DNA of 64,000 bases, from the NCBI GenBank assembly GCA_015501595.1, contig JADNRX010000197.1, positions 1 to 64,000 of the forward strand. Direction: 5' to 3'. Position numbers and translations under genes: made by a program. Below are positions 46,051-56,318 of this stretch, one piece after another (position 1 is the first letter of the stretch; the number at the start of each line of letters is the position of its first letter). The stretch is from Hymenopellis radicata (taxonomy: Eukaryota > Basidiomycota > Agaricomycetes > Agaricales > Physalacriaceae). The notes under the pieces are model-generated. The model was not told where the DNA came from. It saw only the letters and a list, made by a program, of their open reading frames with translations, and searched no databases.

Positions 46051-47066
46051 CGATGGCGAAGTGAGTACTGTATGAAGGTCGGGCCAAAGGAAAGCTCAAC
46101 GAGCGTAGGGTGTATTCAGACCCGACATCAACGTCCGAGTTTGGTGCGTTCCTAGTTCCTTTCCCTGTTCAAGAAATAACAAAGCTGCAGTTAGACATAA
46201 AGCTTGGAGAACGAGTCGACCAGTGGAAGCAGTAATCTCAGAGCGTAGAACCCGGTAGCGCCACAGTCCGAGTCCTTGGCGCGGCCGTAGGTTTCATTCA
46301 GTCGCGCCTCGGTCTATGTTACGCGTACCAACCGACCTGCCGTTTACATTCCTAATTTGCCTCCGTCTGGGTCGGAGCCGTTGAATCCGCGGGCCGCGCA
46401 GGCCGATTAGCTGCGCGTATATTCCTTCGTTCAAGTTCAATCAGAGATGACTGCGCTCAAACATTGACGGACTGCGCGGACACTGTGTCCACATGCATGG
46501 GTAGCTAGCGGGGACGTCGGACTGGTCTCGGATGCGTTTCGAATGCGACTCCGAGACGTGTTAAGGTTTGTGAACGCGTGGGCAAGAGTTGAATGGTAGA
46601 CAGAGAAGCAGCTGCGTAATAGGTATCTCGGCGGGACAGCTGCGAGTTGTGCTTACGCTGGCTAGACACGTGAAGGGGATGGAGGGGATAGGAAACGCGT
46701 AAGACCCCGCGCCACGGCGATCCGATGACAGACCGAGTACATGTAATCGGCGGAAATTTCCTAACCGTCAGACAGGCGCTGTGGCGGGAAAATGCAGCAA
46801 CGAGCAGCGCGTAGTTGTGTTAGATACTGCGGTAGGCGGTGGTGGTTGTTCTGATTCTCGCAGCAGGGTGTTTGAAACAGGATTGCCAGTTTTTGTGCCT
46901 GAGTGTAGCATGTGACGTGGGAAAATATGTCGTCCGACCTATAACCATCATCAAACCACCATCATCATTTCCGCCTTGCTTTGCCTGTTTTCACACCGTA
47001 CCACGCCGATATATACACGAGATACCCTTGCGCGCCTGGATTCCAGTTTGATACGAAACTTGCAAC
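46051..47066. other. Upstream region of the 47067 gene
   Basis: No coding region is supported. A tatatac tract at about 47010, some 55 bp before the start codon, could be a TATA-like element. Confidence 0.35.
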
Positions 47067-49068
47067 ATGTTCTCCTCTTTCAACACGTTCTTACCGAGCG
47101 TACTTAGCACCCATAAATCCCCATCCCCGCAGCCACCGCCTATCCAGATGGAAGCAGAGGAAGAAGAAACCAAGGACCCAGAGGAGGAGAAGGGGCTGGA
47201 AAAGGAGAAAAAGGCTAATGAGGTGTGTATTTATGGTTTGTTGGAATCGTCGCTGATATGTCGTATAGACGTTCATATTTGTTCGGCCACCGCCAGCCAA
47301 GTCGAATCACCCGCTTAATCTCCAAGTACAGCTTGTACCACCCAACAGCCGCGCGCCTGGAGGGGTATCCACGACTACTACGCCGCGGCAGAGCATTGAC
47401 GGCGACTCGCAGTCTGTTGAAGACGTCCCGCTCTCACGCACGTCCTCGAATCGGTCCGACTACTCTTCCACGGCGTCGTTGAGCTCGTTCTCGTCTACCT
47501 CGAGCGGTAGGCGGACGATTATTCCGTTGTATAACCTACAGGCGCATAATGTGATGACCAACACGATCGTGGACGCGGGCACGGATGCCAAGATTGCAAA
47601 GTTTGCAAAGCGCGGGATTGAGATGATTGATCTGGCGGGGATGGAGCCGATTGAGGTCTGGGCGGCGAATGCGAACAGGCCTCTGCTCATTAGTGTCGGG
47701 ACACTGGACCCAAACAATATTGTCAATAATTCCCGGTCGTCGTACCTTGGGTCTCGCCCTACTACGCCCACGCCGACCTCCTCGGCCATCTCGCTCTCCT
47801 CTGCCGGTTCCCATGTTCCGTCGGTTTCCTCTGATGGACAGGCGCCAAAGAAGAAGGAGAACATCTTTGGACGTATGTTCAAGAAGAAGGGCGAGCCCAT
47901 CCCAATTCCCAACATTCCATCACCTATACCCTCTACACCTAATGTCATTCCCACCACTCCCAAGAGACATTCGCGTCATCTGAGCGCGACCTCGCCATAC
48001 ATGCCCCGTACCCAGTCTCCTACGCCCTCGAAACGACTCTCCCTGTCCTCTACTACCGCAGCGCCGCCTCCTCCGCCGCAGGATTCGGAACTACCTCCCG
48101 TCCCACTGCAAGTACTTCTCCCAGCGACGCTCGGCGTCCAGCCGGTACTTAATATCTCTGTGCCGCCGCCTCCCAATCCTGCCACGTACGCGACGCTCGT
48201 GTCCTTATTCACGTCCTCGGCGTATCCGCCGCAGTTTGCAAAGGGCGGTAACCCTTTCATTGGCCGCGGCCCGGCCATGTACGTCTGGAGCGTCAGGCGA
48301 TGGTTCAAAGGGAATGAGGGAAACAGTGTTATTGCGGGTATGTTGAGCGGGGGTAGGCAACCGACCGTTGGGGAGGGCGTCGATGTGAGGGTAGAGTGGA
48401 GACGCGGGAGGAAGCCAAAGTCGCGAGGTCGGAAAGCGGATGGTGTCAAAGAGAGGGATATGGCAGCAGAGGAGCAGGCTGACAAGAAGAGGTTTCGCCG
48501 CATCAGTGTGGCGTCCGTGTCTTCTATAGGCAGTGTTGAGCCTGGGTCACGCGCAGGCTCGAGGATACGAAGGCAGAGGACTGTGGATCTGGGCGAGGGC
48601 GAGGATGACGGGGAGGAAAGTGATCCCGAAGACTCGGAGACGCCGTGGACGTGCACCGTCAAGGTTAAGCGCGTCGGGCCGTCGTCGCCTGGAGTGTTGG
48701 CGCGGGGCTCGGGGAATGTTGGCGCAAGCGTGAAGATAAAGGTGGGCACGCTGAGCCCGACGCCTCATCATCCCAAGGTGGTCGCGATGCTCAAGGTGCC
48801 GTATCCGCTGCCGGACGTGGAGGTGGATCGCGTGAACATCGTGAAGCGCAAGGTGATCACCGTGTCTGCTGACGGGGATCCGGTGGCGGGCGAGGAAGGA
48901 ACGAAGCGCGTTATGGTGAGCGAGGGCAAGCTCATGGGCTTGGTGCTGAGCGCGGAGGAGATCAAGGACGTGGTGTGTAGCACGGGGCTGTGGCTCGTTG
49001 TGAGAGAGGGATTCGGAGGCGTGGGCAAGGTCAGTAGGAAGGGCGATGGGTGGAGGATACGGGCATAG
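47067..49068 (+). CDS. Conserved-looking protein of unknown function
   Basis: Two exons (47067-47222 and 47269-49068; the intron starts GTGTGTAT and ends tatag) encode 651 residues. The N terminus, MFSSFNTFLPSVLSTHKSPS, is followed by a Glu/Lys-rich acidic stretch. After the splice, TFIFVRPPPAKSNHPLNLQV leads into QLVPPN. A compact part (about residues 123-170) reads IIPLYNLQAHNVMTNTIVDA and ending in EVWAANANR. Later come a Ser/Pro-rich linker, YVWSVRRWFKGNE, an Arg/Lys-rich region and a C-terminal beta-rich block (VEVDRVNIVKRKVITVSADG; DVVCSTGLWLVVREGFGG). I do not recognise the family. The well-formed N- and C-terminal blocks suggest a real, conserved basidiomycete gene. It lies outside the duplicated block and borders the transposon desert. 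Confidence 0.7.
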
Positions 49069-49409
49069 TCTGGCTAATAGTATTAGATTGTAGTAACTTA
49101 TCATTTTTTGCCTTTTTGTTCTTATGCATATACATATACTTTGATGGGTCTATCAAATGATTACATTTTGTGCTCAATCTTCAGACGACTATTCATTGGA
49201 TTGGTGACAATGAGGATAGAGTATGCACTTCTGGTCTGAATTGATGTTCTGGATCTGTTGGGGTTATGAACAAGCTCAGGCGTCATGGTAGGAGGTCTGC
49301 GAACAATGTCTACGGAGGCGCTCAATTACCATGCCAATGTCCGGCCGGCCCATCTACGCCTCAACCTGACGCGCCGCCCGGCTAGTACACCCTCTCTACA
49401 GTATAAAGG

Positions 49410-49781
49410 AGGACCCGTGTTTATACCGCAAGGAGGTTAGATCAGAAATTCACCATTTTGGGATAAATTGTCCGGATTTTCTCTCGGCGCCTCCGTGCCC
49501 GGTTTGTCCGCATTTTTCATCTAACCTCGCATTTTTGGCGGGCCAATTGCCTTTTTTGGTGCTCCCGCCGTGGCGGGACCAAAAATTTCGGGCGCGCTGT
49601 CGGCGCGCTCCCCAGATTCGACCAAATCTGTACCCCGGGCAGCATTTTTGTCTGCATTTCGATCTGACCTTCACCCAAAATTTTCGAATTTGTCCGCATT
49701 TTAGACTGACCTAGGTCGGTCAGATTGAAATATTTGTCTGCATTTTTCAGGTAACCTCCTTGGTGTATAAACACGGGTCCT
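49410..49781. mobile_element. hAT-type MITE, family 3, with 8-bp TSD
   Basis: Ends AGGACCCGTGTTTATAC and the exact inverse, continuing inward as an imperfect repeat around aaggaggtta. TATAAAGG is duplicated directly outside (49402-49409 and 49782-49789). 372 bp, non-coding. Confidence 0.9.
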
Positions 49782-49912
49782 TATAAAGGTGTCAAATGAT
49801 GCAAACGAGTCCCCACCTTCCACAGATCAGCAATAAGTACACCATATGTTCCTTGCCTTGCCAGTGCTATTCCAGAGCGCTGCGAGGATATATCTATAAG
49901 ATATTCAGAGTA

Positions 49913-50123
49913 CTGTACTAATTCGATCAATTTGTCAGGCCATGTGACCTGTGACCAGCCTGAAGAAATTTTGGTTTCGTCAGATTACCATATATAGTAA
50001 TTACCAATGTGGCGGTGGCCCCGCCGAGGACTTTTTTGTGCATTTTGGCGTGACCACTGTGACTTTTCGTCAATTCGTTGGGTATTGTAACCTGTGACCA
50101 ATGAATTGATTGAATTAGTACAG
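49913..50123. mobile_element. TA-flanked MITE, family 2
   Basis: Ends CTGTACTAATTCGATCAATT and the inverse of aattgattgaattagtacag, flanked by TA. The interior is shared with the copy at 25830-26063 (gtgacctgtgacc, tttcgtcagattaccatata). Confidence 0.85.
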
Positions 50124-50162
50124 TACTGATGGCATGTATAGATGTTAACAAGTAGATCCATA

Positions 50163-50401
50163 CTGTACCGTTTCGACCATAGGTTCGCGGCATGTGACGC
50201 GATATGCCGCGAATCTACAGGGAATACCTTTGTTTCCAGGCACAGCAACGGGAATTACCCGATTAACGGCAGGGCCAAAAATTTCCATTTTGGGCAATCT
50301 GTGCCTGGAAAAATAGACTGTGACACAATATGGGCTATCTATAGCTTCGCTTCGCATGGCTCCGTGATTCGGTATGCGAATTACCGGTCGAAACGGTACA
50401 G
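50163..50401. mobile_element. TA-flanked MITE, family 1
   Basis: Ends CTGTACCGTTTCGACCATAG and the inverse of ccggtcgaaacggtacag, TA on each side. 239 bp, no coding capacity. Confidence 0.85.
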
Positions 50402-50430
50402 TAGTTCCAAAATTATCATTCTGTATACTA

Positions 50431-50656
50431 CTGTACTAACGCAACCGTAAGTTCATGGCCTGTTACGTGTTACGGTTGTGAACTAACTCACCATTAGTTC
50501 ATTCAGGGTTCATACTCCATATCGGGAGTGGCGGGAGGTGGCGGCGACAGCCGTCGCCGCAAAAATTTCCGCATTTGGGTTGATCCCGACCAAAATTTGA
50601 GTTGTTACACGGCGCCCTGTGATGTGTTACGTGAACTAATGGTCGCGTTAGTACAG
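50431..50656. mobile_element. TA-flanked MITE, related to families 1 and 2
   Basis: Ends CTGTACTAACGCAACCGTAA and the inverse of ggtcgcgttagtacag with TA outside; internal gttacgtgttac and gatgtgttacgtg near the two ends. Confidence 0.75.
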
Positions 50657-50871
50657 TAGGCTGTTTACTTACTGTACTACTGTAGTGTTTCAACCCTTAA
50701 TTCACATACTTATTGGGTCACAGGGCCTCATAAAGTGAAGCTACTGTACTATACAGTTTCAACTGTAAATTCACATAACACATCACAATTCACGTGGGCC
50801 CCGGAACCTAACTTAGCTTAAACTATAATACATCACGGACCTCAAATCCAGGGTCAGATCACCCCTACCTA

Positions 50872-51472
50872 CTGTCCAATTTCGTTCAATTCGTCGCATG
50901 GTGTGACCTGTGACCACCGAGATGAAATTTTGGTTTCGTCGAATTACCATATTGGGTAATTGCTGACGTGACAGAGCCGCGTCGGGAGCTGTCAGAGGCC
51001 CCGCTAGAGTATGTCGAGCGAAATTTTGAGTGACTTCTGTAACATTTCATCATTTCGCAGGACCCGTGTTTATACAGCCAAGAGCTCGTTACAAAAATGC
51101 AGACAAATTTTTCGATCTGACCGACTTAGGTCAGTATAAAATGCGGACAAATTCAAAAGTTTGGGGTAAAGGTCAGATGGAAATGCGGACAAAATTGCTG
51201 CCCAGGGTACTAATTCGGCCGAATTGGGGTGGCACGCCCGAAATTTTTGGTCTCGCAGTGGCGGGAGCGCTAAAAAAGGCAATTGGCAGGGCAAAATTCC
51301 AAGGTTAGCTGGAAAATGTGGACAGAAAGTGCTGAGAGCCGCCAAGAGAAAATGTGGACATTTTGTCCCAAAATGGTAAATTTTTGTAACGACCTTCTTG
51401 CAGTATAAACACGGGTCCTCATTTCGCCGGTCACTGTGACCTGTGACTGACAAATTGAACGAAATGGCACAG
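50872..51472. mobile_element. MITE family 2 copy interrupted by a family 3 copy
   Basis: Ends CTGTCCAATTTCGTTCAATT and the inverse of aattgaacgaaatggcacag, TA-flanked. It contains the gtgacctgtgac and tttcgtcgaattaccata motifs of the family. The family 3 element at 51059-51419 splits it. Confidence 0.8.
51059..51419. mobile_element. hAT-type MITE, family 3, with 8-bp TSD
   Basis: Same ends as the element at 49410 (AGGACCCGTGTTTATAC and inverse). CATTTCGC is duplicated at 51051-51058 and 51420-51427. It is the innermost and youngest of a three-level nest. Confidence 0.9.
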
Positions 51473-51595
51473 TATGGCAGGACATCTGAATAAGGTAATT
51501 CTGGGTGTTGTGTCTGATTACGAATATGTTTACTATAAGTTCGCGGCATAACATGTAACACCCGCGAACTTATGGTTGAAATAGTAGAGTACTTA

Positions 51596-51850
51596 CTGTA
51601 TAATTACTACCTTATCTTCACATAACGTGTCACGAGTACCTGTGAAATGAAGATCTGAGTTAGTCATAATGCATAATGGCCAAAACTTGGACCGAGGTAA
51701 GGCCTAAAATGGAAATTTTTTTAGCGCGGCGGCTGTTGCCACCGCTCCCGCCTGCCCATATAAGGAAATCAGACCCTGAATGAAGATGTAGTCTAGTGAA
51801 GATAATGCATAACTCATCACACCCCATGAAGATAAAGTCGAAATTATACA
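51596..51850. mobile_element. MITE, family 1 subgroup b
   Basis: Ends ctgtataattactaccttat and the inverse of aagtcgaaattatacag. It shares internal sequence (atgcataa, gcggcggctgttgccaccgc, agatgtagtctagtgaag) with the copy at 58695-58949 in the opposite orientation. TA is present on the left flank only; the right flank is TG. Confidence 0.7.
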
Positions 51851-51963
51851 GTGTAAGATATGTTCCCAATAATTTTCTGGTCTGTTACACATTATAAAAA
51901 TCAAATAGGTTCAATTCATTGACTAGTATGACCTATTATGTGAAGATGTAGTTGCAGTAATAC

Positions 51964-51979
51964 TAGAGACCTCAACGAG
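51964..51979. repeat. Solo terminal repeat of the 52500/53502 hAT family
   Basis: TAGAGACCTCAACGAG is identical to the ends of the two hAT-type elements that follow, but no partner end was found nearby. Confidence 0.55.
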
Positions 51980-52499
51980 TTCACTAGTAAATAGTATGGT
52001 ATGGACAGTATGTGACGGTATGACGGGTCAGGTAAGTCACAGGATGGGTACGGTATCTGATCCGACATACTGTCGGTATATCGTCACACTGCCACATACC
52101 GTTGCCTCAGAGGTGTCTCCTTAGTGTCACCCCATGATTGAAAGGCTTAAAACTATATAGTATTATCTAAAAAATCAAATTCTACCTGATAAAACGACGA
52201 GAAGCCTAACAACCAAGTCATTTCAGGCCATGCTGTAAAATGAGGGATAAATAGATGGTTATAACCACAGATGCACTTTGCATAATCAGTGGTTATTTCC
52301 ACTGAGATCCTAACCCTAGCTCAGCTTACTCAAACTCTAAAGGCTACCTCCCATTAAAATATTATATTCCTACACCTGATAGATGGCTTCCAAATCGGTT
52401 GGCGGCGCAGCTGCAAAAAATTTGGCATTTTCTGATGTCTTTCCCACACTCTGTGCAGTACTGGGGCCCATATTGCCTACAGGGCGGGATAGCACCAGC

Positions 52500-53466
52500 T
52501 AGAGACCTCAACGAGTCACTGGGTCACCGAGTTATCTGATGACTCGACTCGCGTCGGGCACGTCGGCGTTCGCACTCGCGTGACTCACAAGTCACGTACT
52601 CATGAGTCTGAGCGCGAGTCTGGGTATGGCTCTGCTGACTGTGAGTCATCATATGATGACTCGCCAATATTTAGAGATGTATTTAAACTATATTTACAAA
52701 TTTTTTTTCAAAGCAAATGGTCCGCAACGTCTCGAGAACGAGACGTGCATGATTATCTTGCCAGATCCGGTGACGCGAGCCGAGATCTGAGAGGATGCAT
52801 AAGTGTCTGATCGTGTGTGCTCTCTCTATTCTTACCACCACCACGACCACTCGGGGAGCAATGATTGTCGCCCCTGCTGCTCTGACGATTGTCAGGCAGC
52901 CACTGGAGTGTGTCTCTGGCCTTGGCTCTGTGCTGAGCCTTCTGCTGCCCTCTCTGCTGCTGTCTCTGCGATGGCAGCAGGGCACATGACGACTGGACCG
53001 TGATCTGGAGTTCTGGACGACTTCCCAGATGACTACGACCACGACCACGACTGGATTGCGGCGATGACACCACGATGAGGAGGAGGACGCAATGCGGTGA
53101 GGAGGCGGAGGAGGACGCGATGTGATGAGGTGGTGGATGAATCCATCAATGACGACGACGACCACTACCACTCCCCTCACCACCACCACCCCTCACTATC
53201 ACCACCACCACCACCCCATCCTCATGCCCAACTGACTGTCCCCATGCCATTGCCCGGGGATGCTCGCTGGGCATGAATATTTGGGGTAAGACTCGCGAGT
53301 ACTCACGAGTATCCGAGATGACTCGGACTCGGTGGTGATGACTCGCGATGACTTACAAGTCATCGCGAGTCGAGTCCGACGCGAGTCTGAACTGGACTTC
53401 TTTTGGCGTGAGTACTCACGTCACGAGTTGCAAGTCTGACTCGTGTTGGACTCGTTGAGGTCTCTA
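52500..53466. mobile_element. Non-autonomous hAT-type element with 8-bp TSD
   Basis: Ends TAGAGACCTCAACGAGTC and the inverse, extended by a dense array of gactcg/cgagtc motifs over about 100 bp on each side. GCACCAGC is duplicated outside (52492-52499 and 53467-53474). The interior has a cca/ggt triplet-rich tract. The small frames inside are low-complexity and give no transposase. Confidence 0.88.
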
Positions 53467-53651
53467 GCACCAGCTGATATTCGGGTTTGAGTAGCTTTTA
53501 GTAGAGACCTCAACGAGTCCAACGCGAGTCAGACTCGCGACTCGTGACGCAAGTACCCATACAAAAAGAAGTCCAGTTCAGACTCGCGTCGGACTCGACT
53601 CGCAATGACTTGTGAGTCATCGCGAGTCCACTCGCGAGTACTCACCATGAG

Positions 53652-54853
53652 TAGAGTTTACAGGTCCAGTTGCAAAGACCGCAAAAGACCGCAGACCGGA
53701 CCGGACTGCAACCGTTTAGGACCGGTTGTGAGACGGACCGGTTGGCAGTTGCAACCGGTTGTGGTTGACGGTCCTGAGCCATTCTGAGATTATCTGCAAC
53801 CGGGTAGGACCGGTTGGGACCGGTTGCAACCGGGTTTTCGCTTAAAACATGTATATATGCTAGTTTATGAGCTACACAGTGGTTTTTGGACTTGGGTGTG
53901 AGTGTACGAATTGTAGAGCGGTGAATTCCGCACCGGATAGTGTCTGGGTTGATATTTGTAGAGGTCATAATGCATGAATAATCAATAAAATACAGCTGAA
54001 ATCACGCTAAATCACGTTTGATTGCCTAATTTGGTAATGAACTGCTATCCGATTTAAATCCCATTAAATCCAGCTCCCAAAAACGAACATTTCACTCTCT
54101 GGAAGTATAATATTTCATGCATTATTGGTTGCAGCAGCAGCAGACGTCTACTAGATATCCGATTATGTCCTAATTTGGCCTACTCTGTAGACTGAACAGA
54201 ATACAGAAGTGCTCAGAATGACTCCGGACACTGTTATAGTATTCTTGAAGCACTCTCTCACTGTAGTTGTATAACTATAGTGTTGACTACTGTAATCTTT
54301 TGAGTAACAGTGTCCGGTCCAGACTGGTGTCAACCTAGGGTGGCGCAGTAAACCTCCCGGGGTGTTAGTAACGGTATCAATACCGACCCCGTGGGAGGCC
54401 CTAGTTTTGATACCGTTAGTAACGGTTTCGATACCGGCACGTGTTTTGGACACGTGATGTGGTGCAGCGGCTTGCCACCCCATCCCGCCCTTGTCCCGCC
54501 AATCTTAGCATCTCTAAGCGCCAGCGCGCCGTCACGTGAAATGATCATGTGTCGGTATCGAAACTGTACTGATACCTCGGCCAAGGTTTCAATACCGTAT
54601 CAATAATATTACTAACCGCAGTAAACCCGAGGTGTATCAAAACCTAGGGTTTACTTCACCACCCTATGTCAACCGGTTGCCACCATTAGCGGTTTCAACC
54701 GGTTGCCGACCGCCAAAAGACTGGGTATGTTCTGATCTTGAACCGGTTGCGGTCCCGGTTGCTCGAAAAATACCAAGTTTAGGACCGGTTGCGGTCCTTG
54801 GTCTTTCCAAATTTGGGTATCAAGACCGGACCGGACCGGACCCTAAAACTCTA
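53652..54853. mobile_element. hAT-type element nested in the 53502 element
   Basis: Ends TAGAGTTT(ac/ta)(a/g)GGTCC and inverse, followed by many aaccggttg/gaccggt motifs. The 8-bp TSD ACCATGAG lies at 53644-53651 and 54854-54861. It has no coding capacity of its own and is itself interrupted at 54336-54666. Confidence 0.87.
54336..54666. mobile_element. Innermost hAT-type MITE
   Basis: Ends TAGGGTGGCGCAGTAAACC and, inverted, TAGGGTGGTGAAGTAAACC; sub-terminal ggtatcaatacc palindromes. TSD TGTCAACC at 54328-54335 and 54667-54674. 331 bp. Confidence 0.87.
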
Positions 54854-55871
54854 ACCATGAGTCCGAGTCATCTCGGATACTCACGAGTACTCGCGAGTCC
54901 ATACACCCCCAAGTATTCATGCGCAGCGAGCATCCCCGGGCAATGGCACGGGGACAGTCAGCTGGGCATGAGGGTATGGTGGGGGTGATGGTGGAAGGAT
55001 GGAAGGATGGTGGGGGTGGGGGTGGAAGGATAGTGGTGGTGGTGGTGGATGGTGGTGGTGGTGGTGGTCGACTCCGAACGACTTATTGTCGCGTCCATCT
55101 CAGGTCATCCGCCTCATCACATCGCATCCCCCTCCTCATCGCATCATCATTATATCGTCCTCTGTCGTCATCCTCATCCTCATCCATTGTCGGCACCGCA
55201 ATCCAGTTGGTGTTGGCAATCCAGTGATTGGATCATGTGCTGCCCGTTTGCGGGGCTTACGCGTCCTATCAATGCTGACTCAAAGTCGAGCGTCGGTCAT
55301 GTCGGCGCCGACTTAAAGTCAAGCGCCGATAGCGTCGTCGCCAACCTGAAGTCGAGCAACGAGTGTCCGTAGGTAGTCCAGTCGTGCTCCAGCTCTGCTG
55401 CTAGCGCAGAGCCAGCAGCAGCAGGCCCGGCATAGAGCCGAGGCCAAAGACACACCCCACAGGCTGCCTGACAATCGTCAGAGCAGCGGGGGCGACAATC
55501 GTCGCTCCCCAGGTGGTCGTGGTGGTGGTTACAAGACAGAGAAACCACCCGATCAGATTGCTTACGCGTCGCTTCGGATCTCGGGCTGGATCGCCGGATC
55601 AGGCGAAATAGTCGCGCATGGCTCATTTGAGCCACGCAAGGGTCCGTTTGAGTTGCTAAAAATTTGTAAATTAAGATAAAATACATACCTAAATATTTGC
55701 AAGTCATCGTGTGATGACTCGTTGTCTGCAGATGGATACTCAGACTCGCAACTGGACTCGCGAGTATGTGACTCGCGAGTCACGCGAGTGTGAACGCCGA
55801 CGTGCCCGAAGCGAGTCGAGTCACCAGATAACTTGGTGACTCAGTGACTCGTTGAGGTCTCTAGCTTTTAG

Positions 55872-56318
55872 CTTCGCATGGGTGCTTAGGAGAGGACTAC
55901 AACAATTTTATTTCTATTCTATGCCCGGATGCGCTGGATGCGCTGGATGTGCTCCTCGATACCGTTGGAATTCAGCATCTGCCAATTACATTCCCACACT
56001 TGGTAGCAGGACACAGACAGGACGATCCAGGATATTTCAGACACTCTGAGCAATTGTGAAGAGATAGGCGCATAACATGGTCCTTCCTAGCATAGTAATA
56101 TATTTCCTGAATTTGTGGCTCTGTAAATGGCCAGCAACAGCTGGATGTGCGCTGGATGCAGCACAATCAGTACTTTCCAGTAATATTCCCACGCTGGAGC
56201 AGCCCACGCTGTTGTTCCAGTACATATTGGTTAGGCACATTTGCCGAACACATTCTCACTGCTCATGCCACGCGGCTCAGAATTGGATGCTCAGCGCAAA
56301 TTAGGGCGGACCCAGTAA
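55872..56318. other. Older host sequence between transposons
   Basis: Continues the sequence present before 52492 and between 53475 and 53493, and again after 58634. One minus-strand frame is cysteine-rich (CSECLKYPGSSCLCPATKCG), but no family was recognised. It may be remains of a larger decayed element. Confidence 0.35.

Larger units (their letters stand above)
50744..51589. mobile_element. MITE family 1 copy interrupted by a family 2 copy
   Basis: The left part (to about 50868) and the right part (from about 51474) correspond to consecutive halves of the intact copy at 22012-22264: taacttagcttaaa and tccagggtcagatc on the left, aataaggtaattctggg and aagttcgcggcataac on the right. The interruption is exactly the family 2 element at 50872-51472. 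The precise left end is blurred by an older family-1-like fragment at about 50680-50743. Confidence 0.7.
53502..55863. mobile_element. Second hAT-type element of the same family, containing two nested elements
   Basis: Same ends (TAGAGACCTCAACGAGTC and inverse). TSD GCTTTTAG at 53494-53501 and 55864-55871. Its interior is homologous to that of the 52500 element but inverted. Another hAT-type element occupies 53652-54853. Confidence 0.88.

Noticed and set aside
52683..53189. Val/Arg-rich minus-strand frame in the 52500 element
   Set aside because: Produced by a cca/ggt triplet tract; low complexity without transposase motifs.
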